The notes below the pieces were generated by a model. It did no database searches. It was not told where the DNA came from and saw only the letters and a list, made by a program, of their open reading frames with translations. From contig DHWS01000062.1 in assembly GCA_002413305.1 (NCBI GenBank), positions 1-7,635 of the forward strand: 7,635 nucleotides of DNA, in the 5' to 3' direction. Shown piece by piece: positions 1 through 6,084 of the stretch (positions within the stretch are counted from its first letter, which is position 1; each line of letters starts with the position of its first letter). Both the position numbers and the translations under genes were made by a program. Source of the stretch: Actinobacteria bacterium UBA5176. GTDB lineage: Bacteria > Actinomycetota > UBA4738.

Positions 1-33
1 CAACCCTTGCCCGATACCGCATCCGGGCCACCC

Positions 34-67
34 CCTCGACCCGGCGGCCGTCGCCGCCGGGTCGAGG
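34..67 (-). terminator. Strong GC-rich stem-loop after the protease remnant
   Basis: The arms at 34-47 and 54-67 are perfectly complementary over 14 bp, with a 6-nt loop at 48-53. The structure starts 13 nt past the TAG stop (80-82) of the minus-strand protease remnant, the usual place for an intrinsic terminator. It has no T-tract on the minus-strand 3' side, where the sequence is G-rich instead. Such U-less hairpins are often proposed as terminators in GC-rich actinobacteria, but that role is inferred here. Being symmetric, it could also act on transcripts from the other side. Confidence 0.6.
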
Positions 68-79
68 AGTGCCTGTCAT

Positions 80-1606
80 CTAAGGTGTGACGGTGATCGG
101 GACCAGCGCGCTCGTGACCCCGGCCGTCTGCGTCGTGCTCATGCGGGCGATCAGGGTGAACGACCCGACCTTCTTGCCGAACGCGTCATAGGTGATCACG
201 ACAGAGCCGCCAGGCTGCGGCGGGGACGCGTTCACCGTGAAGTCGGCATTCGCCTGTGGGGCCTGGTTCACACCGCTCGAACCGTCGCGGTTCTCCGCGC
301 CGGCCGACAGGCCGGTGGACGCGCCTCCTCCGGTGAGCGTGCCGTATGCGTACGTAACGCTCTCCGTCCCGCCGATCTGCAGCCAGATCTCGAACTCCTG
401 GTTGTCCGATGTCCCGAAGGTCGGCACGTCAGCCCAGTCCACGACGATCCAAGTGTTCACACCGTCGGACAGTTCACCGATCCGGACAGCACCGCCCGCT
501 CCGGGGTTGAGGTCCGTCCAGAACGGGGCGATCAGGTTGTTCGGCCGGGCGGGATCCGGGAAGGTCTGCGGGTTGCAGCAGTCGTTGTCCTGACTGGTCC
601 CCCCGCTGACCACGAGGTAGCCATTGGAGTCAACCCCCACTTCGCTGTAGGTCTCGCTGCCGTAGTTGAACGAGTCGACCACGAAGTTGGCGAGGGTTTC
701 GTCCCCCATCCCGGAGATGGCCGGTACGCCGAACAACGAGAGCGGCAGGTAGCCGCCGGCCGGCGAGCCTCCCGGGGTGATGGAGTCGATGGTGGGCGCC
801 ACTGATCCAGAGAGCGTCCCATCCCAGTGGAACCCCTTGGTGTTGTCGGGAACGCCGGGGGCGCTCACGTTCGAGATGGGCAACCCGGCCTGATCGGAGG
901 TCCGCACCACGATGTGGGCATCCGCAGCGTTGGGCGAGAAGTTCTGAGCCGCCACCTGGCACGAGACGGACGACCCCTTGGAGAGGGTCCCCGCCGAGCA
1001 GGTGTGGGTCAGGGTCACCGCGCCCTGGGTCTTCACGAAGTCGACCGGAATGACCACCGGCGTCGCGCCACCGGACGGGGTGAGCGTGACCTTCCCGAAG
1101 TACTGCCCCGGAGCGAGGTTCTCTCCGTTGATCGTGATGGCGATCGTGCGGCTCTGGCCCGCATCCATCCCGAACTGGCTCGGCGTCACGATGATCGAGC
1201 CACCCGGCGGAGCGACCGTCGAGGCCTTGAACGACCGGCTGCTCCCGGACACGTTCACGGCGGTCCGGTGGGTGGTGAGGGTCCCGGACATCTCGGTGGC
1301 GTCGATGCTCGGAAGATTCAGATCCACCCGGTGCAGGGGATCCGCCGACGACCCGTAGTAGTCGGCCGACGGAACATCGAAGGTGAGGGTCGGGGACACC
1401 GCTCGATTGGCGCGGATCCCGCCCGATCCCGAGTCGAATGGGTCAGCGGGGGTGACACCGTCGGACTTCAAGGTGTCCTGCACCGCCGATGTCATGAGCG
1501 CCGACATGATCTGGCCCGGCGTCCACGAGGGATGAGCCGCCTTCACCAGAGCCGCCACGCCGGCGGCGTGCGGGGCCGACATCGAGGTTCCGGCGATGAC
1601 AAGCAG
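80..1606 (-). pseudogene. 5'-truncated secreted subtilisin-family (S8) serine protease
   Basis: Only the C-terminal part of a subtilase remains. The frame opens with the serine-site motif GTSMSAPHAAG, but the only usual start codon is the ATG inside that motif (1582). A protein starting there would lack even the catalytic serine, encoded at 1583-1585. No Asp or His catalytic motif exists upstream: the frame runs into tRNA-Leu and stops inside it (TAA at 1736-1738). Counting from that ATG, residues 1-65 finish the peptidase domain, including a segment FDSGSGGIRANRAV that resembles the end of plant-type and Vpr-type subtilase domains. Residues about 85-185 look like an Fn3-like beta domain. Residues about 285-435 form a further beta-rich extracellular module with a motif IAPFWTDLNP and a Cys-Cys pair (335-336). 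The Thr/Ser/Gly-rich composition suits a secreted protein. The downstream 500 codons are intact, so the truncation is recent or the product's frame is still maintained. An assembly join is an alternative explanation. Confidence 0.75.
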
Positions 1607-1627
1607 AGGTGCCGGGTTCGTGGTCGT

Positions 1628-1641
1628 TTCGTGATCACGAA
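1628..1641. repeat. Perfect 14-bp palindrome between tRNA-Leu and the protease remnant
   Basis: TTCGTGATCACGAA reads the same on both strands. It lies in the roughly 80-nt stretch between the 3' end of tRNA-Leu and the point where recognisable protease sequence begins. It could be a weak tRNA terminator (5-bp stem with a GATC loop, no T-tract), a protein-binding site, or a relic of recombination. The sequence does not decide between these. Confidence 0.45.
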
Positions 1642-1688
1642 GGGTCTCACACGTGCTCTGACCTGCGGAAACGCCGAATCCCGGCCGG

Positions 1689-1772
1689 TGCCCGGGGTGG
1701 GATTCGAACCCACACGCCCTTTCGGGCCGCGGCTTTTAAGGCCGCTACGTCTTCCAGTTCCGACACCCGGGC
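1689..1772 (-). tRNA. tRNA-Leu (anticodon UAA)
   Basis: An 84-nt class II tRNA reads on the minus strand. The acceptor stem is GCCCGGG (1766-1772) paired with CCCGGGC (1690-1696), and the discriminator base is A (1689). The anticodon stem is GCGGC/GCCGC with loop CTTAAAA, which places the anticodon TAA at 1736-1738. A 15-nt variable arm has a GCCC/GGGC stem closed by GAAA, as expected for leucine. The T arm is GTGGG-TTCGAAT-CCCAC. CCA is not encoded: the next bases read CCG, so it must be added enzymatically. Positions 10 and 25 in the D stem would be a U-U mismatch, which is slightly weak but compatible with function. The gene sits directly upstream of a broken protease gene, and tRNA 3' ends are common integration sites. 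Confidence 0.95.
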
Positions 1773-1781
1773 CTTCGGCCA

Positions 1782-1787
1782 AGCATA
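1782..1787 (-). promoter_or_regulatory. Possible -10 element for tRNA-Leu
   Basis: On the minus strand TATGCT lies 9 nt before the first base of the tRNA, which would start transcription just upstream of the mature 5' end. It fits the TANNNT pattern of actinobacterial primary sigma promoters. I see no convincing -35 hexamer 16-18 nt further upstream, so this is tentative. Confidence 0.3.
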
Positions 1788-1903
1788 CGCGGAGGCTCGG
1801 AAGCCACGAACCTGAAAACTGCGCGGATTCCTGGGGCGACATGAGGCCATCCGAACCACTCACTTGCCATCGCCCGTTAGACTGCGGGGCCGAGGGGTGC
1901 GAC

Positions 1904-2812
1904 ATGACGCGATGGAACAGACTCATACCTTCCCTCGTGTTCATCTGTCTCCTGGCGGGGTCCTGTGGGGCGTCGAAGCCGCTCGGGGAACCGTCGTCCC
2001 CCGGCCAGGCGAATCCCACGAGATCCATCGCCGTTTCGGTACCGGCGAGTTCGATCTACCTGCTCGATCCCGCCACCCAGCAGGTTCGGACTGAAGTCCG
2101 GGGCCTGACCGACTTCCAGGCGGGGTACGCGGCCTGGTCGCCCGACCACCGGCACCTGGCGTACGGGGACAACGCCATCGTGACCGTGGACACGCTCACC
2201 GGCCGCCCGAGCGTGCTGGTCCGGGGGCCTTCGCTGTCGATGCCCGCTTGGAGCCCGGACGGCCTGCGCATCGCCTACGGCGACGGCCGCGACCTGTGGG
2301 TCAGCCCCGCGTCGAAGGTCGCCGCCACCTACCTGCAGCTTCCTCTCTCGCTCGCACCGCTCGATATGGATTGGGGCCGATCCGGGCTGATCGCCTTCCA
2401 GGGGCTCCGGCTCGAATGTCACGTTCCCCTGGGGTGCTCCTCGACGAACAGCAGCGACCTGTGGACGGTTCGGCCGGACGGGACGGGCCTCAAGCAGCTC
2501 ACCAACGTCGGCGACGTCTCCGCCCCCCGATGGTCGCCCGACGGGCGGCGGATCGTGTTCGTTCGGCGCTCGGGCGCGGAGGGGCCCGGCCAGCTGTGGT
2601 CGGTGGCCGCCGACGGGACCGGGGCCGCCCGGCTGGTCGCCGGCAAGGACGTCCTGGGCGGGGACTGGTCGCCCGACAGCCGGCAGATCGCCGTCGTCGC
2701 CACCGGGCCCCTGCCGAAGACGCTGCGGGTCTGGATCGGGAGCGCCGACGGACGGGGCCTTGGGGCGGTTGGACCGATCATCCGCGGCGCGCAGGCCTCC
2801 ATCGACTGGTAG
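1904..2812 (+). CDS. Putative lipoprotein with TolB-like (PD40) beta-propeller repeats
   Basis: This 302-residue exported protein begins with a signal peptide: basic residues (R3, R6), a hydrophobic stretch to L17, then AGSC with Cys21 as the probable lipidation site. The lipobox is atypical because Ala rather than Leu is at -3. At least four propeller-blade motifs of the form WSPD follow at about residues 78, 116, 210 and 255. Each leads into an IAYG- or IVFV-like strand, and LWTVRPDGTG and LWSVAADGTG match the following strand of PD40/TolB blades. Cys172 and Cys178 could form a disulfide. The start at 1904 is supported by GAGGGG at 1892-1897, 6 nt upstream; longer in-frame extensions run back through tRNA-Leu and the protease remnant and are not credible. 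Such proteins sit on the outer face of the membrane and usually bind proteins or ligands. No specific substrate can be inferred. The gene is alone on its strand, converging on the cyclophilin gene. Confidence 0.85.
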   Translation: MTRWNRLIPSLVFICLLAGSCGASKPLGEPSSPGQANPTRSIAVSVPASSIYLLDPATQQVRTEVRGLTDFQAGYAAWSPDHRHLAYGDNAIVTVDTLTGRPSVLVRGPSLSMPAWSPDGLRIAYGDGRDLWVSPASKVAATYLQLPLSLAPLDMDWGRSGLIAFQGLRLECHVPLGCSSTNSSDLWTVRPDGTGLKQLTNVGDVSAPRWSPDGRRIVFVRRSGAEGPGQLWSVAADGTGAARLVAGKDVLGGDWSPDSRQIAVVATGPLPKTLRVWIGSADGRGLGAVGPIIRGAQASIDW

Positions 2813-2827
2813 CCGAGGAAGGACCGC

Positions 2828-3337
2828 TCACCCCTCCGAGATCGTCACCGTCCGGATCGTGACCGGCTCGCGGGGCCGGTCGCCATGCCCGGTCGGGGTC
2901 GAGCCGATCGCCTGCACGACATCCATGCCCTCCCGGACCTTCCCGAAGATCGAGTAGGCCTTCGGCAGGCGCTGGCCCTGCGGTCCGCAGACGATGAAGA
3001 ACTGGCTGCCGTTCGTGTTCGGGCCCGCGTTCGCCATGGCCAGCGTGCCGAGCTCGTAGCGAAGGTCATCGTGGAGCTCGTCCTCGAACTCGTAGCCCGG
3101 ACCTCCGGAGCCCGTGCCTTGCGGATCGCCGCCCTGGATGACGAACCCGTCGATCACCCGGTGGAAGACCACGCCGTCGTAGAAGCCCTGACGGGCCAGG
3201 AAGACGAAGTTGTTGACGGTCCTGGGTGCGTCGGCGGCGAACAGCCCCACCACGATGTCCCCGTGGGAGGTCTTCAGCGTCGCGGAGTAGGTCTTGTCCG
3301 GGTCGAGCTGCATCTGGGGTGGACTCGGATATCGCAT
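2828..3337 (-). CDS. Cytoplasmic cyclophilin-type peptidyl-prolyl cis-trans isomerase
   Basis: This is a compact 169-residue single-domain cyclophilin that catalyses cis-trans isomerisation of Xaa-Pro bonds during protein folding. The signature FHRVIDGFVIQGGDP spans residues 58-72 and includes the catalytic Arg60, Phe65 and Gln68. NGSQFFIV at 109-116 supplies Gln112 and Phe114. The region equivalent to Trp121-His126 of human cyclophilin A has no Trp and carries Tyr128 in place of the His, so low cyclosporin A affinity is expected, as for E. coli PpiB (inference). There is no signal peptide or membrane segment. The ATG at 3337 is chosen over the next in-frame ATG (3313) because AGAGAGG lies upstream at a suitable distance, overlapping the stop of the preceding gene. 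The gap to that gene is 15 nt, which suggests translational coupling. It ends the minus-strand cluster; no T-rich terminator follows before the convergent lipoprotein gene. Confidence 0.95.
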   Translation of the reverse strand: MRYPSPPQMQLDPDKTYSATLKTSHGDIVVGLFAADAPRTVNNFVFLARQGFYDGVVFHRVIDGFVIQGGDPQGTGSGGPGYEFEDELHDDLRYELGTLAMANAGPNTNGSQFFIVCGPQGQRLPKAYSIFGKVREGMDVVQAIGSTPTGHGDRPREPVTIRTVTISEG

Positions 3338-3340
3338 CGG

Positions 3341-3354
3341 AGAGAGTCCTCTCT
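3341..3354 (-). promoter_or_regulatory. Ribosome binding site inside an inverted repeat between the cyclophilin genes
   Basis: The intergenic spacer reads AGAGAGGACTCTCT on the minus strand. AGAGAGG is the ribosome binding site for the downstream cyclophilin, and CTCTCT, between it and the ATG, can pair with it. The minimal hairpin has 5 bp with a GGAC loop. The site overlaps the TAG of the upstream gene, so a ribosome finishing that gene would melt it. This fits translational coupling but remains an inference. Confidence 0.4.
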
Positions 3355-4189
3355 AGGAAACCTTGACGGTCACCTTGGTCATGTAAACGGTCTGCGCCGG
3401 GGCGCCGTCGCTCCCGCCGCCTTGGATGGGGATCGCGGCGATCTTGTTCACCACGTCCAAACCGCTGGTGACGTGTCCCACGATGGCGTACTGGCCGGTC
3501 CCGCCTGGGGCCAGTGCCGACTGCGCGGAGGCGGCCGTGACGATGAAGAACTGGCTGCCGGCGGTGCCGTTCGGCTCGGACCCCGACTTCGCCATGGCCA
3601 CCGTGCCGATCGGGTACTGGGCGTTCGAACCGGGAGCGTCGACCGTCGAGTACCCCGGCCCACCCGTCCCGTCGCCCTTCGGGTCGCCGCCCTGGATCAC
3701 GAAGCCCTGGGCGATCCGGTGGAAGATCAGGCCGTCGTAGAAGTGATGCTGGATCAGGAAGACCATACTGTTGACGGTGTTCGGCGCCTGTTTCGGGTCG
3801 AACGCGATCTTGATCGTGCCGCAGGACGTCTCCATGGTGACCGTGTAGGTCTTCTTGGTGTCGATCGTCATGGGCGGCGCCTTCGCATACGTCGCCTTGG
3901 TCTGCGAAGCGGCCGCCGGAACGGTCCCAGCGCACGCGACGGCGGTTGCGGTCGGAGAGGGTGAGGCGCTCGGCGTCGGGCTAAGGGAGTGCGTGGGCGT
4001 GGGCTTCGCGGCGGCCTTTGCCTTCTTGCCGAAGAAGACCAGCTTCGCCCCCACCGCCAGCCCGGCCACTGCGACGATGAAGGCGACGGCTATGGCCAGA
4101 ACTCGCTGGCGGCGCTTGCGACGACGTTCGGCCTGGCGACGCGCGGCGAGCTTGGCCAGGTGACGATCACGCGTCCTGCGGTTCGACAT
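3353..4189 (-). CDS. Membrane-anchored extracytoplasmic cyclophilin-type peptidyl-prolyl isomerase
   Basis: This protein has 278 residues. Residues 1-29 are strongly basic and rich in Arg/Lys, residues 30-53 form one hydrophobic membrane segment, and residues 61-82 are a Pro/Thr/Ser linker (PTPTHSLSPTPSASPSPT). The rest is a cyclophilin domain with FHRIAQGFVIQGGDP at 156-170 (catalytic Arg158, Phe163, Gln166) and GSQFFIV at 211-217. By the positive-inside rule the isomerase domain should face outward and help fold secreted or surface proteins. Cys86 and Cys123 are the only cysteines in the outer part and could form a disulfide. As in its downstream paralogue, the Trp of human cyclophilin A is missing. 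The start at 4189 (MSNRRTRDRH) is preferred because the longer in-frame extension overlaps the upstream gene and is not protein-like. The upstream stop is only 14 nt away and the ribosome binding site is weak, so coupled translation is likely. Confidence 0.93.
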   Translation of the reverse strand: MSNRRTRDRHLAKLAARRQAERRRKRRQRVLAIAVAFIVAVAGLAVGAKLVFFGKKAKAAAKPTPTHSLSPTPSASPSPTATAVACAGTVPAAASQTKATYAKAPPMTIDTKKTYTVTMETSCGTIKIAFDPKQAPNTVNSMVFLIQHHFYDGLIFHRIAQGFVIQGGDPKGDGTGGPGYSTVDAPGSNAQYPIGTVAMAKSGSEPNGTAGSQFFIVTAASAQSALAPGGTGQYAIVGHVTSGLDVVNKIAAIPIQGGGSDGAPAQTVYMTKVTVKVS

Positions 4190-4203
4190 AGGGGACGCCC
4201 AGT

Positions 4204-5538
4204 CTACGGAGCGCCCGAGTCTTCGACCAGCCGGTACGCGAGGCCGTCGAGGATGTCGGTCTCCGAGACGATGGCCCGGTCGAACCCCCACCGCTGCATG
4301 ACGGCCACCAGGATGGCCGCGCCGGCGGGGATGACGTCCTCCCGGCCTGGAGCCATGACCGGGATCGCCCGGCGCTCCTCGGTGGTCATGTCGGCCAGGA
4401 TCCGGAAGACGCGTTCGGCGTCCTCGCGCTTCAGGATGGTTCGGTGGAGCCGGTCCGGGTCGTACTCGGGCAGCGCGAGGGCGATGGCTTGCACGGTGGT
4501 TGAGGTGCCGGCCACCGCGATCAGCGTCTTCGCGTCGAACACCGGGATCCGGTCCTCGACCTGGGTCAGAACCCCGGTGACGGCCAGTTCGAGGTGGTCG
4601 AGCTCCTTGTACGTCGGAGGATCGGTGTGCAGGTGGCGCTCGGTGAGCCGGACGCTCCCGATCTGGGCCGAGATCGCCGCATCGGGGCGGTCGGTGCCGA
4701 CGACGAACTCGGTGCTCCCTCCGCCGATGTCCAGGACCAGGTACGGGGGCTCGGCGTCCGTCAACCCTCGTGTGGCGCCGATGAACGAGAGCTCGGCCTC
4801 CTGTTCGCCGGGCAGGACCTCCATGGGTTCCCCGGTCAGACGCCGGACGGCCTGGGCGAGTTCGTCACGGTTGGCCGCGTCCCGCACCGCGCTCGTCGCG
4901 GCCAGGTGGACCCGTTCCGCCCCCAGCGCCCGGGCCCGCCGGCAGTACCACTCGAGGACGTGTACGGTCCGGCGGAGGGCTTCGGGATCGATCCGGCCGG
5001 TCCGGTCCACTCCCTGGCCGAGGCGGGTGATGACCATGTCGCGGGCCAGGTCCTGGAGGTGGCCGTCGGACTCGGTCCACCGGACGACGAGGAGCCGGAT
5101 CGAATTCGTCCCCAGGTCGATCGCGGCCACCCGCCGGGAGGGCTTCTCGTAGTGGACCGGCTCGCCCTCGGCGAGGCGTCCGGCCACCCAGACACCGATC
5201 GGATCCTCGCCACCGCCCAGGTGGTACGCGTAGTGCGCGTGGAGGCACTTCACGCCGTGCGACGAACCGGCCACGCCGCCCCACCCCTCCGCGCCCGGGT
5301 GCATGCGCCCTCGCTCCCGCGCGTAGGCCTCGTGCGCCGTGCGGAGTCCGGTTCCAAGCTGAGGGTCGATCTCCGCCTGTTGTTCGAGCCGCTTGATCCA
5401 CCCCTCGGATTCCAGGCGGGAGACCGCTTTGACCGCGTCCGGGCAGGTCAGCCAGTAGACGGTCGGGAACGGGTGGCCTTCATCGTCGACGGGCCGGTTG
5501 CGGATGACCAGCGGATGGCCGGGGCCGCAGCGCGCCAC
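4204..5538 (-). CDS. ppx: Fusion of a DUF501 domain and a Ppx/GppA-family exopolyphosphatase
   Basis: One uninterrupted frame joins two proteins usually encoded by adjacent actinobacterial genes. Numbered from the GTG at 5538 (444 residues), residues 1 to about 125 are DUF501, including HGVKCLHAHYAYHL and EDPIG. Residues 137-444 are an ASKHA-fold phosphatase with DLGTNSIRLL (141-150), ATSAVRDAANRD (214-225), GEQEAELSF (244-252, probable catalytic Glu247), LVLDIGGGSTEF (267-278), AVAGTSTT (341-348) and EDVIPAGAAIL (400-410). Ppx/GppA enzymes hydrolyse inorganic polyphosphate or pppGpp; which one acts here cannot be told. It is the short form without the C-terminal HD domain of E. coli PPX, like mycobacterial Ppx. 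The start is uncertain: DUF501 similarity (DREAVAAQLGR) extends upstream to about 5600, but no ATG, GTG or TTG lies in frame there. The only codon of the AUN type is ATA at 5608-5610, overlapping the stop of the S1 gene. The given start is the first conventional codon and probably too short. DUF501 has no known function. Confidence 0.9.
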   Translation of the reverse strand: MARCGPGHPLVIRNRPVDDEGHPFPTVYWLTCPDAVKAVSRLESEGWIKRLEQQAEIDPQLGTGLRTAHEAYARERGRMHPGAEGWGGVAGSSHGVKCLHAHYAYHLGGGEDPIGVWVAGRLAEGEPVHYEKPSRRVAAIDLGTNSIRLLVVRWTESDGHLQDLARDMVITRLGQGVDRTGRIDPEALRRTVHVLEWYCRRARALGAERVHLAATSAVRDAANRDELAQAVRRLTGEPMEVLPGEQEAELSFIGATRGLTDAEPPYLVLDIGGGSTEFVVGTDRPDAAISAQIGSVRLTERHLHTDPPTYKELDHLELAVTGVLTQVEDRIPVFDAKTLIAVAGTSTTVQAIALALPEYDPDRLHRTILKREDAERVFRILADMTTEERRAIPVMAPGREDVIPAGAAILVAVMQRWGFDRAIVSETDILDGLAYRLVEDSGAP

Positions 5539-5606
5539 GACGGAGAAGGGAACGGTGGGGTTGCGCCCGAGCTGGGCGGCGACAGCTTCGCGGTCCGCCG
5601 AACCGG

Positions 5607-5945
5607 CTATTTGCGCTTGTTCTCGACGGAGCGCTTGAAGTCCACCTGGCGCTCCTCGGACTGCTTGAGGAACCGCTTCAGCTTCTGTTCGAACTCGGGG
5701 TCCTTGCCGGAACGCCGGTCGATCCGCGGGGCGGGGTCCTGCAGAGCCTTGATCGAGAGGTCGATCTTGCCGTCTTCCTTGATGGCCACCACCTTGGCCT
5801 GGACCTTGTCGTTCAGATGGAGGTGCTCCTCGACCGACCGAACGTAGTTCCGATCGATCTCCGAGATGTGCACCAGGCCCATCCGGCCATCTTCGAGCTG
5901 GAGGAACGCCCCGTATGGGGTGATGCGCTGGACGCTTCCCTCCAC
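5607..5945 (-). CDS. S1-domain RNA-binding protein
   Basis: A single S1 (OB-fold) domain covers residues 1-68 of this 112-residue reading. It shows the typical pattern EGSVQRITPYGAFLQL, GLVHISEI (23-30) and VVAIKEDGKIDLSIKAL (52-68). A charged tail (70-112, many Lys/Arg/Glu) follows and ends in ENKRK. Small one-domain S1 proteins bind RNA, often on the ribosome; the target here is unknown. The GTG at 5945 is the only conventional start, but it cuts into the first beta strand. Nine codons upstream an ATC (5970-5972) would give a natural N-terminus (MAEVEVGAVVEGSV if read as Met). It sits 5 nt after a strong AGAGGAG ribosome binding site and about 30 nt after a predicted transcription start. 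The true start is therefore probably 5972, either a rare AUC start or a sequence error for ATG. The frame closes upstream at a TAG (6012-6014). DUF501-Ppx follows immediately. Confidence 0.88.
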   Translation of the reverse strand: MEGSVQRITPYGAFLQLEDGRMGLVHISEIDRNYVRSVEEHLHLNDKVQAKVVAIKEDGKIDLSIKALQDPAPRIDRRSGKDPEFEQKLKRFLKQSEERQVDFKRSVENKRK

Positions 5946-5977
5946 GACCGCTCCGACCTCTACCTCTGCGATTGGAA

Positions 5978-5984
5978 CTCCTCT
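5978..5984 (-). promoter_or_regulatory. Ribosome binding site favouring an ATC start for the S1 gene
   Basis: AGAGGAG on the minus strand closely matches the anti-Shine-Dalgarno complement. Five nucleotides (TTCCA) separate it from ATC at 5970-5972. No ATG, GTG or TTG in any frame is as well placed. The GTG at 5945 has its own weaker GGAG (5951-5954), also 5 nt away, so initiation at either site is possible. Confidence 0.6.
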
Positions 5985-6010
5985 CCGCGTGTCCGACTGG
6001 ACAGGAAGGC

Positions 6011-6039
6011 ACTATCCCACCGGCCCCCAAGGCCGTCAA
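6011..6039 (-). promoter_or_regulatory. Sigma-70-like promoter for the S1 / DUF501-Ppx / cyclophilin genes
   Basis: On the minus strand the -35 TTGACG (6034-6039) and the -10 GATAGT (6011-6016) are separated by exactly 17 nt. The -35 matches the consensus at five of six positions and the -10 at four of six. Transcription would begin near 6004, leaving a leader of about 32 nt that carries the AGAGGAG ribosome binding site. The promoter lies in the 112-139 nt gap after yihY, the longest gap within the cluster, so the last four genes can probably be transcribed independently of eno-ftsB-yihY. Identification is by eye only. Confidence 0.65.
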
Positions 6040-6084
6040 CAGGTCGAAGGCCGGAGAGTGGGAGCCCGTTGCTGCACGGATCGC

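Noticed and set aside
1855..1883. Promoter for the lipoprotein gene (TAGACT at 1878-1883)
   Set aside because: The -10-like hexamer has no -35 at 16-18 nt, and TTGCCA at 1864-1869 is only 8 nt away, which is too close.
827..1903. Long plus-strand reading frame leading into the lipoprotein gene
   Set aside because: It runs antisense through the protease remnant and tRNA-Leu, has an Arg/Gly/His-rich translation typical of a shadow frame in GC-rich DNA, and a good start with ribosome binding site and signal peptide exists at 1904.
2813..2827. Bidirectional terminator between the converging lipoprotein and cyclophilin genes
   Set aside because: The gap is 15 nt and has no inverted repeat or T-rich run.
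2885..3964. 359-codon plus-strand frame opposite the cyclophilin genes
   Set aside because: It is antisense to two proteins with unmistakable catalytic motifs, and its translation is low-complexity and matches no family I recognise.
3981..4030. Low-complexity Pro/Thr/Ser coding stretch as a DNA repeat
   Set aside because: The repetition is at the protein level (linker of the membrane cyclophilin); the codons vary and no tandem DNA repeat is evident.
5611..6039. N-terminal extension of DUF501-Ppx to a TTG at 6039
   Set aside because: The TTG is the -35 hexamer of the S1 promoter and the extension overlaps the whole S1 gene in another frame with non-protein-like sequence.
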